A stretch of DNA of 44,013 nucleotides. It comes from Verrucomicrobiota bacterium (lineage in GTDB: Bacteria > Verrucomicrobiota > Verrucomicrobiia > Verrucomicrobiales > Akkermansiaceae). Positions within the stretch are counted from its first letter, which is position 1, and every line of letters begins with the position of its first letter. Made by a program: the position numbers and the translations under genes. The notes beneath the pieces are model-generated. The model ran no database searches. It saw only the letters and a program-made list of their open reading frames with translations, and was not told the origin of the DNA. The stretch is from assembly GCA_017301995.1 (NCBI GenBank), contig JAFLEH010000042.1:1-44013 (forward strand). The letters are read 5' to 3'. Of the stretch, positions 34,356 to 42,369 are shown piece by piece.

Positions 34356-35064
34356 GCCAACTGAAAACCGGGTACCCAAGCTAACCGTTCCTGATCGGAT
34401 CGCGGCTGGTTTGCTAGGGGCCCTTGCTTTGCCATCGGCTCCGTTGTTGTATCTGGACGGTCGCCTGGGTCTGAGCGGAGTTCCCATTCTTTTCGGAGTT
34501 CTCGCGTTTTGGATCATTGTTGTGACAGGGATTTGGTTCATGCTCGGATCGTTCGCCGGGCGATACCGCGGGTGCCGGGCGCGGGCGTTCTTTGGCCGGC
34601 TTGGGTGGTGGATCATGGCGCTTTTGTCATGCTATCTTCCGATGTTCTTCGCGCTGCCCGTGTTGGGATGCCTGCACCGGATCCAGAAAGCATTCACACC
34701 GGAAGTCATCGCCGCGGTTCACGCCTCCAGCCTCAGAGCGCTTGCCCGATGTCCTACCGGTCCGGTTTCGATAACCGCTAGTCCCGAGATCCATTTCGAT
34801 GATCTTCCGGAGAACGTCGTGGAAGAGCTCCGGAAGGCCGGAATCAACCGCTGGGATCTGCGCCGGGGTGATGATCCTACAGTTTGGGAAGCGACATTGT
34901 TGGATGCGTCGCATATCCGGGGAGTTGGCATTTCGATCCCCAGCCTGGCTCCGAAGGGCACTCCCGCCCCGGGCACCGAGATCATTTCAACGGAAGGCCC
35001 GGACAACAACCGCTCCTTCGCCTGGCACGCCGGCAGCACCTTGTTCTATCAGGCAGGTGACTGA
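34327..35064 (+). CDS. Small multi-pass membrane protein with a soluble tail
   Basis: From ATG 34327 the 245-residue product has three membrane helices (about 25-45, 52-80 and 95-120). A C-terminal soluble domain follows with the LPENVVEELRKAGINRWDLR helix and a beta-rich end. ATG 34345 is an alternative start. It overlaps the 727-residue gene by 29 bases, making it the last gene of the DUF3142 cluster. No family recognised. It is less GC-rich than its neighbours. Confidence 0.65.
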   Translation: MKHPPRMSDKPTENRVPKLTVPDRIAAGLLGALALPSAPLLYLDGRLGLSGVPILFGVLAFWIIVVTGIWFMLGSFAGRYRGCRARAFFGRLGWWIMALLSCYLPMFFALPVLGCLHRIQKAFTPEVIAAVHASSLRALARCPTGPVSITASPEIHFDDLPENVVEELRKAGINRWDLRRGDDPTVWEATLLDASHIRGVGISIPSLAPKGTPAPGTEIISTEGPDNNRSFAWHAGSTLFYQAGD

Positions 35065-35080
35065 TTTGCGCGGCTCAACC

Positions 35081-36100
35081 TCACTGCGGATGCATCCCCG
35101 GCAGGCCCTCGCGGATCTTTGCGGAGAACGCGGGATCCTGGTCGGCGGCTTTCGCGCGGTCGTTGACCCTGGCAAGGCGCTTCAGTTCCGCGAACGGAAG
35201 GGTGCGGTCGAGGACGCCGCGTTCATATAACATTTCATCGCCATAGCCGTTGACCAGAATCCGCCAGTCCCAGGGCTGCCGTTCCGACGCATCCCGCTGC
35301 TGGCGGATGGCGGTGGTGCAGTTGTTGGTGATCGCGTTGTACCATCGCGGCGTCTGGTGGAGTTCGTTGAGGGTCCGGACGTACTCCATAAACGCGCCCC
35401 GCGGGTCGGCGGTTTGCATGTGATAGAGATAAACATCCTCGCCCTTCCGGTAGTTCGAGCGGACGCGGATCACATCGCGCTCGTCGGCGACCACATAACA
35501 AAGCTCGAACTGCCGATAGAGCCCGCCCAGCGCCGAGTAGGCCTCGCCCATTTCCGGGCGGGTCTCGATGCTGAAACAGATGTGGCCGTCCGCGCCGAAG
35601 TCGAAAGAAATGATCGGGTGGGCCATGTAGGGCGATCCCCAGAAGTTGATGAAAATGTCCGCCCCGCGCAGGTTGCGGAGGTCAAGCCGGCGGGTTTCCC
35701 AGCGCGGCGTGAAGTCGGTCTCGGTCCGGTAGTCGAAATTGCGCACGTTGTGGAGCGTGATGATATCGCCCTCGATATCGGCGTGCGCGGTCTGCGCCAC
35801 CTCGGCTTTCCACTCCCTGAACTGCTGGGGCTTGAGCGAGAGCCACCAGGCGAGGACGATGAGAACCATCACCGCCACGGCCAGCCGCGCCCTCCAGCGG
35901 GGACGCAGCCAGACAACACCCGCCACCACCAGCGCCGCGAACAAGGCGGCCCAGATCCGCGGCACCACCACCGCCGGCAGATCAAACCACAGCGCCCCGA
36001 ACGCCCACAGCGAGGCACCGCCTAACACCACCCATCCGAGGGCGGAGATCAGCCGGATCAGCAACCGGATCGCGAAGGGCGTTGGTTTCGTTTCGTCCAT
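35081..36100 (-). CDS. DUF4105 membrane protein
   Basis: The 339-residue product has two or three N-terminal membrane helices (about 10-85), then a periplasmic DUF4105 domain. The domain runs through NVRNFDYRTETDFTPRW, GGLYRQFEL and the cysteine-histidine-like core WYNAITNNCTTAIR, where the NNC may be the nucleophile of a papain-like fold. The family includes the Lnb N-acyltransferase-type domain that works on lipoproteins in some lineages, so an envelope role is possible. ATG 36100 is preferred because an upstream start (36145) gives a basic, unconserved leader. Divergent from the L,D-transpeptidase gene. Confidence 0.85.
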   Translation of the reverse strand: MDETKPTPFAIRLLIRLISALGWVVLGGASLWAFGALWFDLPAVVVPRIWAALFAALVVAGVVWLRPRWRARLAVAVMVLIVLAWWLSLKPQQFREWKAEVAQTAHADIEGDIITLHNVRNFDYRTETDFTPRWETRRLDLRNLRGADIFINFWGSPYMAHPIISFDFGADGHICFSIETRPEMGEAYSALGGLYRQFELCYVVADERDVIRVRSNYRKGEDVYLYHMQTADPRGAFMEYVRTLNELHQTPRWYNAITNNCTTAIRQQRDASERQPWDWRILVNGYGDEMLYERGVLDRTLPFAELKRLARVNDRAKAADQDPAFSAKIREGLPGMHPQ

Positions 36101-36180
36101 GGCCGGATTCTGCCGCGTTCGCTCCGGATGGCAATCCGATTTCACACACCTTCCGGCTCCTTGACAAACGGCGGCGTTGG

Positions 36181-36924
36181 ATGAATCGTGCGCCCGTGCG
36201 CTTGCAGATTTCCGCAGTCCTGCTCATCCTCGCCGCCGTGAATCCGGCCTGCGGCGAGAAAAAACATCCGGCCCCCGGCCCCGAACGCGCCGCAGCGGCG
36301 GCGGCGCGGGTGCGTCCGTTGCTGGCACCCTCTCTATCCGCCAAGGGCATGCGCTTCGGCGATCCGGTTTTCATCCGCGCGTTCAAGGAGGAAATGGAGC
36401 TGGAGCTTTTCATCCGGCCCGGTGGCAAGGGACGTTTCGTGCTGTTCAAAACCTATCCGATCGCCAAATCCTCCGGCGATCTCGGCCCGAAGCTCGCCGA
36501 GGGCGACGGCCAGGTGCCCGAGGGCTTCTATTTCGTGCCGAAGTCCGCGATGAAGCCGGACAGCACCTATCACCTCGCGTTCAATCTGGGCTATCCAAAC
36601 GCCTACGACCGCCACCACGGCCGCACCGGATCGCTCATCATGGTTCACGGCAACCGTTGCTCGATCGGCTGCCTCGCCATGACCGATCCGCTGATCGAGG
36701 AGATCTATTCGCTCTGCGACGCCGCGCTCGACCACGGCCAGCCGTTTTTCCGCGCGCAGGTATTCCCGTTCCGCATGACAGATGCCCGGATGAAAGCCGC
36801 CGCCGGCCAGAAATGGGAGGCGTTCTGGAAAAACCTCAAGGAGGGCTACGATCTCTTCGAAACGTCCGGCATGCCGCCCGAGGCCACCGTTGCCGATGGA
36901 AAATACGTTTTCAAACCGCTCTAA
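36181..36924 (+). CDS. L,D-transpeptidase-like protein (YafK/YkuD family)
   Basis: The 247-residue product has a signal peptide that may end at a lipobox Cys (NPACG near residue 24). The YkuD-type domain shows the FKTYPIAKSSGDLGPK opening, a PEGFYFV strand, and the catalytic MVHGNRCSIGCLAM with His and Cys. Such enzymes cross-link peptidoglycan through 3-3 bonds or attach proteins to it; YafK-type members instead cut the Braun lipoprotein link. The long C-terminal helices are typical of YafK. With the amidase at 8.3 kb and the DUF4105 neighbour it fits envelope work. Confidence 0.9.
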   Translation: MNRAPVRLQISAVLLILAAVNPACGEKKHPAPGPERAAAAAARVRPLLAPSLSAKGMRFGDPVFIRAFKEEMELELFIRPGGKGRFVLFKTYPIAKSSGDLGPKLAEGDGQVPEGFYFVPKSAMKPDSTYHLAFNLGYPNAYDRHHGRTGSLIMVHGNRCSIGCLAMTDPLIEEIYSLCDAALDHGQPFFRAQVFPFRMTDARMKAAAGQKWEAFWKNLKEGYDLFETSGMPPEATVADGKYVFKPL

Positions 36925-36993
36925 CCCGCCGTTTCGGCGCTTGCCGGTCCGCGCCGGGCGTGACAGGCTTGCCACACCAACCCGCTACCTCCC

Positions 36994-37425
36994 ATGTTGA
37001 AAGGCATCCATCCCTGCATCAGTCCCGACCTGCTCAAACTGTTAGCCGAAATGGGCCACGGCGACGAAATCGTCCTCGCCGACGCCCATTTTCCCGGCCA
37101 CACCTTCAATCCGCGCGTGCTCCGCGCCGACGGACTCGGCGTCACCACGCTGTTGGACGGCATCCTCCCGCTGTTCGAACTCGATTCCTACGCCGACCCG
37201 CTGATCATGATGGGCGCCGTGCCCGGAGACACGCTCGACCCCGCCGTGGAGCAGAAATACATGGCCGCCATCCACCGCCACTGCCCCGCCGCCAAGGCAC
37301 CCGTCCGCATCGACCGCTTCGCGTTTTACGACCGCGCCAAGACCGCCTTCGCCGTGGTGATGACCGGCGAGACCGCAAAATACGGCAACCTCATCCTCAA
37401 GAAAGGCGTCACCCCGATTTCCTAA
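36994..37425 (+). CDS. fucU: RbsD/FucU family sugar mutarotase
   Basis: The 143-residue product interconverts sugar anomers, probably L-fucose. The family core is intact: GIHPCISPDLLKLLAEMGHG with the catalytic His, EIVLADAHFPGH, the LDSYADPLIMM segment and FYDRAKTAFAVVMTGE near the end, where FucU has a catalytic Tyr/Asp region. Length fits (about 140). It precedes cutC by two bases. No fucose transporter, kinase or isomerase is near, so the sugar served is not proved by context. Confidence 0.9.
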   Translation: MLKGIHPCISPDLLKLLAEMGHGDEIVLADAHFPGHTFNPRVLRADGLGVTTLLDGILPLFELDSYADPLIMMGAVPGDTLDPAVEQKYMAAIHRHCPAAKAPVRIDRFAFYDRAKTAFAVVMTGETAKYGNLILKKGVTPIS

Positions 37426-37427
37426 CC

Positions 37428-38174
37428 ATGAAGATCGAGATCTGCGTGGATACCCTGGCGTCCGTGGCCGTTTGCGCCGCGGCCGGTGCGGACCGCATCG
37501 AGCTGTGCGCCGGTCTTGTGGAAGGCGGCACCACCCCGAGCCTCGGATTCCTTCGCGCCGCGCGCAGGATTTTTTCCGGAAAGATCATGGCGATGGTCCG
37601 CCCCCGCGCCGGGGATTTCCATTACGACGACGCCGAGTTCGCGCAAATGTTGGACGAAGCCGACCTGTTCCGCCGCGAGGGCGCGGACGGCGTGGTGTTC
37701 GGCATCCTCGATGCCGAGGGACGGATCGATGAAACCCGTTCGCGGAAGTTCGTGGAAAACGCCGCCGGGCTGGATGTCACCTTCCACCGCGCGTTCGACG
37801 TGACCCCTTCCCTAACCGAGTCGCTGGAAACGTTGGTCGCGCTCGGCGTGCCGCGCGTGCTCACCAGCGGCGGCCAACCGGATGTCTATCAAGGCATGGA
37901 TGCCATCGCCGCGCTCCACCAGCAGGCCGCCGGCCGCATCACCATCCTGCCCGGCGGCGGCGTGAAACCGGAACGCGTCACCGAACTGGTCCGCGCCACC
38001 GGCGTTACCGAAGTCCATCTATCCGCACGGGTTTCCGTTCCCAGTCCGATGCGTTTCCGCCGCCCGGACATCCCAATGGGCGCCTCCGCCGTGCCCGGCG
38101 AATACGAACGCAAAACCGCCTCCGCCGACCTGATCCGCGCCACCCGCGAGGCGCTAACCGCCGCGTCAACCTGA
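37428..38174 (+). CDS. cutC: CutC family protein
   Basis: The 248-residue TIM-barrel product matches CutC: MKIEICVDTLASVAVCAAAGADRIELC, then GGTTPSLGFL, MVRPRAGDF, GADGVVFGILDAEGRID, VTFHRAFDV and the VLTSGGQPDV end. It was first described as a copper-homeostasis protein, but a direct role is disputed. Its stop-to-start gap from fucU is two bases, so they are co-translated. A very long open frame runs back from this gene through the L,D-transpeptidase gene; it is a GC-rich shadow and not part of cutC. Confidence 0.92.
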   Translation: MKIEICVDTLASVAVCAAAGADRIELCAGLVEGGTTPSLGFLRAARRIFSGKIMAMVRPRAGDFHYDDAEFAQMLDEADLFRREGADGVVFGILDAEGRIDETRSRKFVENAAGLDVTFHRAFDVTPSLTESLETLVALGVPRVLTSGGQPDVYQGMDAIAALHQQAAGRITILPGGGVKPERVTELVRATGVTEVHLSARVSVPSPMRFRRPDIPMGASAVPGEYERKTASADLIRATREALTAAST

Positions 38175-38189
38175 TCCCCCCCAGCCGCC

Positions 38190-39269
38190 ATGAAACGACC
38201 GCTCACCGCACTCGCCTGTCTCAATCTATCCGCGGTCCTCGCGACGGCGTTTCCGGGAACGGGGACGCTGACTCTAACCACTCCGACAACCGCAGAGAAC
38301 AAGCTGTCGATCAAAATTGGCGTTAATTACAATGGGTTGCCGCTCTCAGACACCGAGACGACCTCCGTTTCGGGAACGCTAAATGTGGCGTTGGATGCGA
38401 ATCCCAACACCGGAGCGGCGACCGTGTTCACGATCCAAGATGGGAATGTTTCAATGACAAACATGACCTTCGATTTTCGCGTCATTTTTATTGGTTCCGT
38501 CGCAAATTTCAGCACTGCGGGGATGAAGGGCAGCGCTTTCACTCGGGTTCCGCCCGGTGTGGTGACTCCTGGTGCGGGCGGAGGGACATTTGATGCCTCC
38601 CAGCATTCGCTGCGGATCAACCAAGGCACGATCAAGGGTGCTATTACCTTCACGGATCCTGATACTGTGATAGACACCAACTTCGCCGACTCGCCGGTGG
38701 AGGGGCCGGGAACGGGAACGGGAAGCTTAGCAGTAGTCCCGGGGTCATCCACTTCCACCCACCGCAATTGCTCGGTCACCATGACATTGCCGGTGGATTT
38801 CAGCCAGAATCAGGACCTCGACGGCACCGCAGTGACGGTGACCGTGAAGGGCACGATCAAGGCAGCAGGCACCATCCCGGTTCCGCTCAACTCGTGGATC
38901 GACTGGAAGCTCGCGAACAATCTATCCGCCTCGGCGTTCGCCACCGTGCCCGCGCCCGGATCCGCGCCGTTGGGTTTGGCTTGGGCGATGGGCCTTGAGC
39001 CCGGCGTCCCGGCTGCCCGGTTGATGCCGGTCATGACCGGCGGCGCACTGCCCTCCGCCACGCTGGTGCTGCCCGTCACCGGCACCCGCGGGCCGCTGCG
39101 CCTGGAACAGTCCGACTCCCTAACCGGAGGTTCGTGGCAGATCGTTCCCGCCGCTTCCATTAGTCTTGGCCAGAACCCGCTCCCGGCCGGCAGCACCGGC
39201 ACGGTCACCGTGCAATGGCCGTCACCCGCCGCCCGCCGCTTCATCCGCGTCGGAGCCCAACAGCCATGA
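38190..39269 (+). CDS. Secreted beta-rich protein of unknown function
   Basis: The 359-residue product has a signal peptide (about 1-20, TAFPG). A long Thr/Gly/Val-rich beta region follows, then a final part with LRLEQSDSLTGGSW that reads like a carbohydrate-binding or autotransporter-like beta module common in PVC secreted proteins. No family is recognised. The middle (about 38290-38760) is lower in G+C than its surroundings. The stop TGA overlaps the ATG of the next gene. Confidence 0.6.
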   Translation: MKRPLTALACLNLSAVLATAFPGTGTLTLTTPTTAENKLSIKIGVNYNGLPLSDTETTSVSGTLNVALDANPNTGAATVFTIQDGNVSMTNMTFDFRVIFIGSVANFSTAGMKGSAFTRVPPGVVTPGAGGGTFDASQHSLRINQGTIKGAITFTDPDTVIDTNFADSPVEGPGTGTGSLAVVPGSSTSTHRNCSVTMTLPVDFSQNQDLDGTAVTVTVKGTIKAAGTIPVPLNSWIDWKLANNLSASAFATVPAPGSAPLGLAWAMGLEPGVPAARLMPVMTGGALPSATLVLPVTGTRGPLRLEQSDSLTGGSWQIVPAASISLGQNPLPAGSTGTVTVQWPSPAARRFIRVGAQQP

Positions 39270-40342
39270 AACGGTTCCTCATCGCTCTATCCATGATCGG
39301 GTCGCTCGCCGCGGCCGCTCCCATCCCGGAAAACCAGGCCGCCGGATTCGTCAAGATGGCGCTGGCCGGAATCGACCGCGAGTATCCGAACAAACCCGGC
39401 GATGTGCTGCGCGGTCCGGACGACGTGCGCGCTCCGAAGGCGACCCATCCGGTGTTTTACGGTCACTTCGACTGGCATTCCTCGGTTCACGGTCATTGGA
39501 TGCTGGTCCGGCTGCTCCGGCTCCATCCTCAGGCGCCGTTCGCGGCGGAGGTGCGGGGCGTGCTGGACCGACGGTTCACCCGCGAGGCAATGGAAGCCGA
39601 GGCGGCGTATTTCCGGATCAAGGAAAACCGGTCGTTCGAGCGGATGTACGGCTGGGCCTGGGCGCTCCGGCTCGGCATCGAGCTGCGCGGCTGGGACGAT
39701 CCCGACGCCAAACGCTGGGCCGCGAATTTCAAACCGTTGGAAACCGAACTGGTCGCCCTAACGAAGACCTATCTGCCCAAGCTCGACTGGCCGGTGCGCT
39801 GCGGATTCCATCCGGAAACCTCGTTCCCGCTCTCCCAGGCGCTCGATTGGGCGCGCGCCACCGGCGACCGCGAACTCGAGAATCTAATCACCACCAAGGC
39901 CCGACAGTTCTACGGCGCGGACCGCGACTATCCGGTCCGCTACGAGCCTTCCGGCAATGACTTTTTCTCCCCCTGCCTCAACGTGGCCGACCTGATGCGC
40001 CGGGTGCTGCCGCCCGCCGAGTTCGGCGCTTGGCTCGACCGCTATCTGCCCGGCCTCGCCGCGGGAAACGCCGGAAATCTGCTGGAGCCGGCAAAGGTTT
40101 CCGATCCCACCGACGGGCATCTCATCCATCTGGCCGGGCTCAACCTCACCCGCGCCTGGACCATGCGCGGCATCGCCTCCGCGCTTCCCGCCGGCGATCC
40201 GCGCCGCAAGGTGCTGGAAACCGCCGCCACCGCCCACACCACCGCCGGACTCGCCCTCGTCAACACCGGCCACTACGAAGGCGAACACTGGCTCGCTTCC
40301 TTCGCCGTCTATCTTCTAACCGCCGTTGGTCTGCCGGATTGA
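39266..40342 (+). CDS. DUF2891 secreted protein
   Basis: The 358-residue product has a signal peptide (about 1-18). The DUF2891 helical domain shows HPVFYGHFDWHSSVHGHWML near residue 62, with four His residues in a row of positions that could bind metal, then FERMYGWAWALRL, CGFHPETSFPL, and GEHWLASFAVYLLT at the end. The fold is an alpha/alpha barrel like many carbohydrate enzymes, but no function is proved. It starts at an ATGA overlap with the upstream gene. Family call firm. Confidence 0.85.
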   Translation: MKRFLIALSMIGSLAAAAPIPENQAAGFVKMALAGIDREYPNKPGDVLRGPDDVRAPKATHPVFYGHFDWHSSVHGHWMLVRLLRLHPQAPFAAEVRGVLDRRFTREAMEAEAAYFRIKENRSFERMYGWAWALRLGIELRGWDDPDAKRWAANFKPLETELVALTKTYLPKLDWPVRCGFHPETSFPLSQALDWARATGDRELENLITTKARQFYGADRDYPVRYEPSGNDFFSPCLNVADLMRRVLPPAEFGAWLDRYLPGLAAGNAGNLLEPAKVSDPTDGHLIHLAGLNLTRAWTMRGIASALPAGDPRRKVLETAATAHTTAGLALVNTGHYEGEHWLASFAVYLLTAVGLPD

Positions 40343-40440
40343 ACCAAAACAGGAAGATCTAACCGCAGATAAACACAACCGAAGCGCGGAGATGGACCGC
40401 CACCCATCCAATCCGCGGTTCTATTTCTGTTTCTGGGATG

Positions 40441-40663
40441 AACCCGATATCCGAAGTTCGTGGAATTTTGGACGTTCAATTTACCGCTGAAACGCTGAGT
40501 AGCGCTGAAGCCGCTGAAAAGGAGCCTAAAGAAATCAGCCGGAATATGATTCATCTTCCGGTGTTGGCTTTCCGATCAAAGAACGCTCAGCGAACTCAGC
40601 GGTTCTCAGCGCTTCAGCGGTAAACCAGGTTTCCAAACCACCTTGAACTTCGGATATCGGGTT
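40441..40663. mobile_element. MITE-like palindrome of about 223 bp
   Basis: A perfect 19-base inverted repeat, AACCCGATATCCGAAGTTC, sits at 40441-40459 with its partner at 40645-40663. A second inner pair, TTTACCGCTGAA with TTCAGCGGTAAA (40480 and 40613), extends to 20 bases with one mismatch. No open frame inside looks like a gene. The size, terminal inverted repeats and intergenic position fit a non-autonomous element. Before it (40360-40440) is another degenerate AACCGC/GCGGTT repeat. Together they fill the 390-base gap to the next gene. Confidence 0.65.
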
Positions 40664-40732
40664 GAATCCACCTCACCGAATCCGCTTTGGATTTGCCATG
40701 GGCGGTTCCGGCCGCGATAGTTCCCGCAGCCG

Positions 40733-41191
40733 ATGAAATCCGGACTTCTTTCGCTCATCCTCGCCGAACTTGACGGCCAGTTGTCGCGCCTGTCGAAGGC
40801 GGCGCTGGAGGCGCACGCCGCCGCCACCGACCCCGGCAGCAAGGCGGAGAGCAAATACGACACCCGCAGCCTGGAAGCCTCGTATCTCGCCACCGGCCAG
40901 GCGCGCCAGGCGGAAGAACTCGCGGACGCGGTGATGCGGTTCGGAGCGCTCAGCCTCCCGGATTTCGACATGGACGACCCGATCGACGCCGGGGCGCTCG
41001 TCGAGGTGGAAATGGCCGGTGAGATATCCCATTTCCTGCTGGCTCCGGCGGCCGGCGGCCTAACGGTGGAACACGAGGGCCGCGAGGTCACACTGCTTGC
41101 CCCCGGCAGCGGACTCTACGGCAAACTGCTCGGAAAACGGGTGGGCGACATGCTGGACAATCCGCCGCTGCTGATCACGGAAGTCGCCTGA
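40733..41191 (+). CDS. GreA/GreB-type elongation-factor-like protein
   Basis: The 152-residue product is GreA-sized. The N-terminal helical hairpin has KAESKYDTRSLEASYLATG, a motif common to a subgroup of Gre-like proteins. The C-terminal half reads like the FKBP-type Gre domain: ALVEVEMAGEISHFLLAP, then VTLLAPGSGLYGKLLGKRVGDML. True GreA proteins rescue backtracked RNA polymerase through acidic residues at the hairpin tip; I cannot place that acid pair with confidence here, so a variant role at the polymerase secondary channel is possible. No partner gene is adjacent. Confidence 0.78.
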   Translation: MKSGLLSLILAELDGQLSRLSKAALEAHAAATDPGSKAESKYDTRSLEASYLATGQARQAEELADAVMRFGALSLPDFDMDDPIDAGALVEVEMAGEISHFLLAPAAGGLTVEHEGREVTLLAPGSGLYGKLLGKRVGDMLDNPPLLITEVA

Positions 41192-41291
41192 ACCTAACAA
41201 CAAGTTCGCTGCCACAGAGGACGTGCATTGACACCCGAAATCGTCATTCGTCATTCGTCAATCACCCCGCCGCCATCCCCACCTCCACCAC

Positions 41292-41519
41292 CTATTCCTC
41301 CAGCGTCACCGCGTCGTCGAAGTCCCGCTCGCCGTCGAGGAATTCCCGCAGCCGCACTATCATGTTCTCCCCAATCTCCACCTGCGCCTCGCGCTCCGTG
41401 GCAAACGCGCACACCCGACCCGGCGAACCCGCCGCATCATCCGCCGAATTCTCCCGCACCGCAGGCACGGGCCCCTCGAAAACCGTATCGATGAAAATGC
41501 AGGAGCTTCCTTCACCCAT
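41292..41519 (-). CDS. Small acidic protein, third gene of the AbiE-like operon
   Basis: The 75-residue product starts MGEGSSCIFIDTVFEGPVPA. It is acidic, with a helix (TEREAQVEIGENMIVRLREF) ending in ERDFDDAVTLEE. I recall similar small proteins whose central helix carries the EAQ...ERDFDDAVT pattern and which usually run longer past this point; here the frame stops right after it, so it may be 3'-truncated. A TTG start at 41537 would add six residues and overlap the nucleotidyltransferase stop by eight bases. Same strand and tight spacing imply one transcript. Function unknown. Confidence 0.6.
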   Translation of the reverse strand: MGEGSSCIFIDTVFEGPVPAVRENSADDAAGSPGRVCAFATEREAQVEIGENMIVRLREFLDGERDFDDAVTLEE

Positions 41520-41529
41520 CGTTCTTCGA

Positions 41530-42369
41530 TCATCCAATCTCAGTTAGAAATCGCGTCACCAGCTCGAATGCCCGCCGTGCCTGCTCTTCCCTAACCAACA
41601 CATCCGTTTCATTGTGAAACTCCACGACTTGCATCGGGCCATAGGAATCCACGCCTGCGAATTTCTCCTTCAGGATCTCCACCGACCTCGCCACATCGGA
41701 GCCGGCCGCCATTTGTGACCTCCACGCTTTGGCAAGCTGTGGGATGCCTCCTTTGAAATGATCGAGGCAGTAGCAGATGTCGTAGGCGTCCTTCGGCTTG
41801 TCACGCTTTGCCAAAGCGATGGATTTCATCACCAGAAAATCCGGCACCGATGCCACTTGCAGACTCACCGTGTTCTTCGCTCCGCCGATCATCCGTCCGG
41901 ACAGCTTCATCGTCAGCGGAGAACGAAACGCGGCCTCACAACCGTCCGCTTTCAACACCCGGAATCCCTCGATCAGCTTGGGCTTGCTCTTTCCGGTCTT
42001 CACATCCTTTGGTGCCAGAAGATCCAACTCCACCCGCACTGATGGCCCACCGTCACCCAAGTCCACTTCGGTGACATACCGGAAATCCTTTTCTCCCTGC
42101 CGGTAGCGACCCGTGCCTAGCAACAGTTTCAGCATCTCGGCGTAACGGCCTCCCCTCAGCTTGGTCGCGTCGAGTGCCAGATCCACATCAATGCTCCCAA
42201 CATGCGCCTCGTCCGCGCCTTCGATCACAAACTCCGGCACCCAGCCACCCACCAGCACCAGACAATCCTCGAACGAGGCCAGCACCTGCATGACATCCAC
42301 GATCACCCGCTTCGCCGCGGCCACTTGGCGCGGTTCGTAGTCCTCCTCATGGCGGGGTTCATCAAACAT
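41530..42369 (-). CDS. Nucleotidyltransferase, AbiEii-like toxin candidate
   Basis: The 279-residue product has the nucleotidyltransferase signature: a VGGWVPEF helix start (residues 40-47) and the metal-binding SIDVDLAL motif with Asp61 and Asp63. A third acidic strand (VRVELDLLAP) and a C-terminal helical region with DAYDICYCLDHF follow. This is the layout of AbiEii-type toxins of type IV toxin-antitoxin systems, which transfer nucleotides to a cellular target and arrest growth during phage infection. Its start overlaps the upstream AbiEi-like stop by eight bases, a coupled toxin-antitoxin arrangement. All catalytic residues seem present. Substrate unknown. Confidence 0.8.
   Translation of the reverse strand: MFDEPRHEEDYEPRQVAAAKRVIVDVMQVLASFEDCLVLVGGWVPEFVIEGADEAHVGSIDVDLALDATKLRGGRYAEMLKLLLGTGRYRQGEKDFRYVTEVDLGDGGPSVRVELDLLAPKDVKTGKSKPKLIEGFRVLKADGCEAAFRSPLTMKLSGRMIGGAKNTVSLQVASVPDFLVMKSIALAKRDKPKDAYDICYCLDHFKGGIPQLAKAWRSQMAAGSDVARSVEILKEKFAGVDSYGPMQVVEFHNETDVLVREEQARRAFELVTRFLTEIG

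Noticed and set aside
36177..38174. Continuous open frame of 665 codons ending in cutC
   Set aside because: Only the last 248 codons match a family. The rest lies antiphase to the L,D-transpeptidase and fucU genes, reads as an Arg/Pro/His-rich GC shadow, and has no start at cutC other than 37428.
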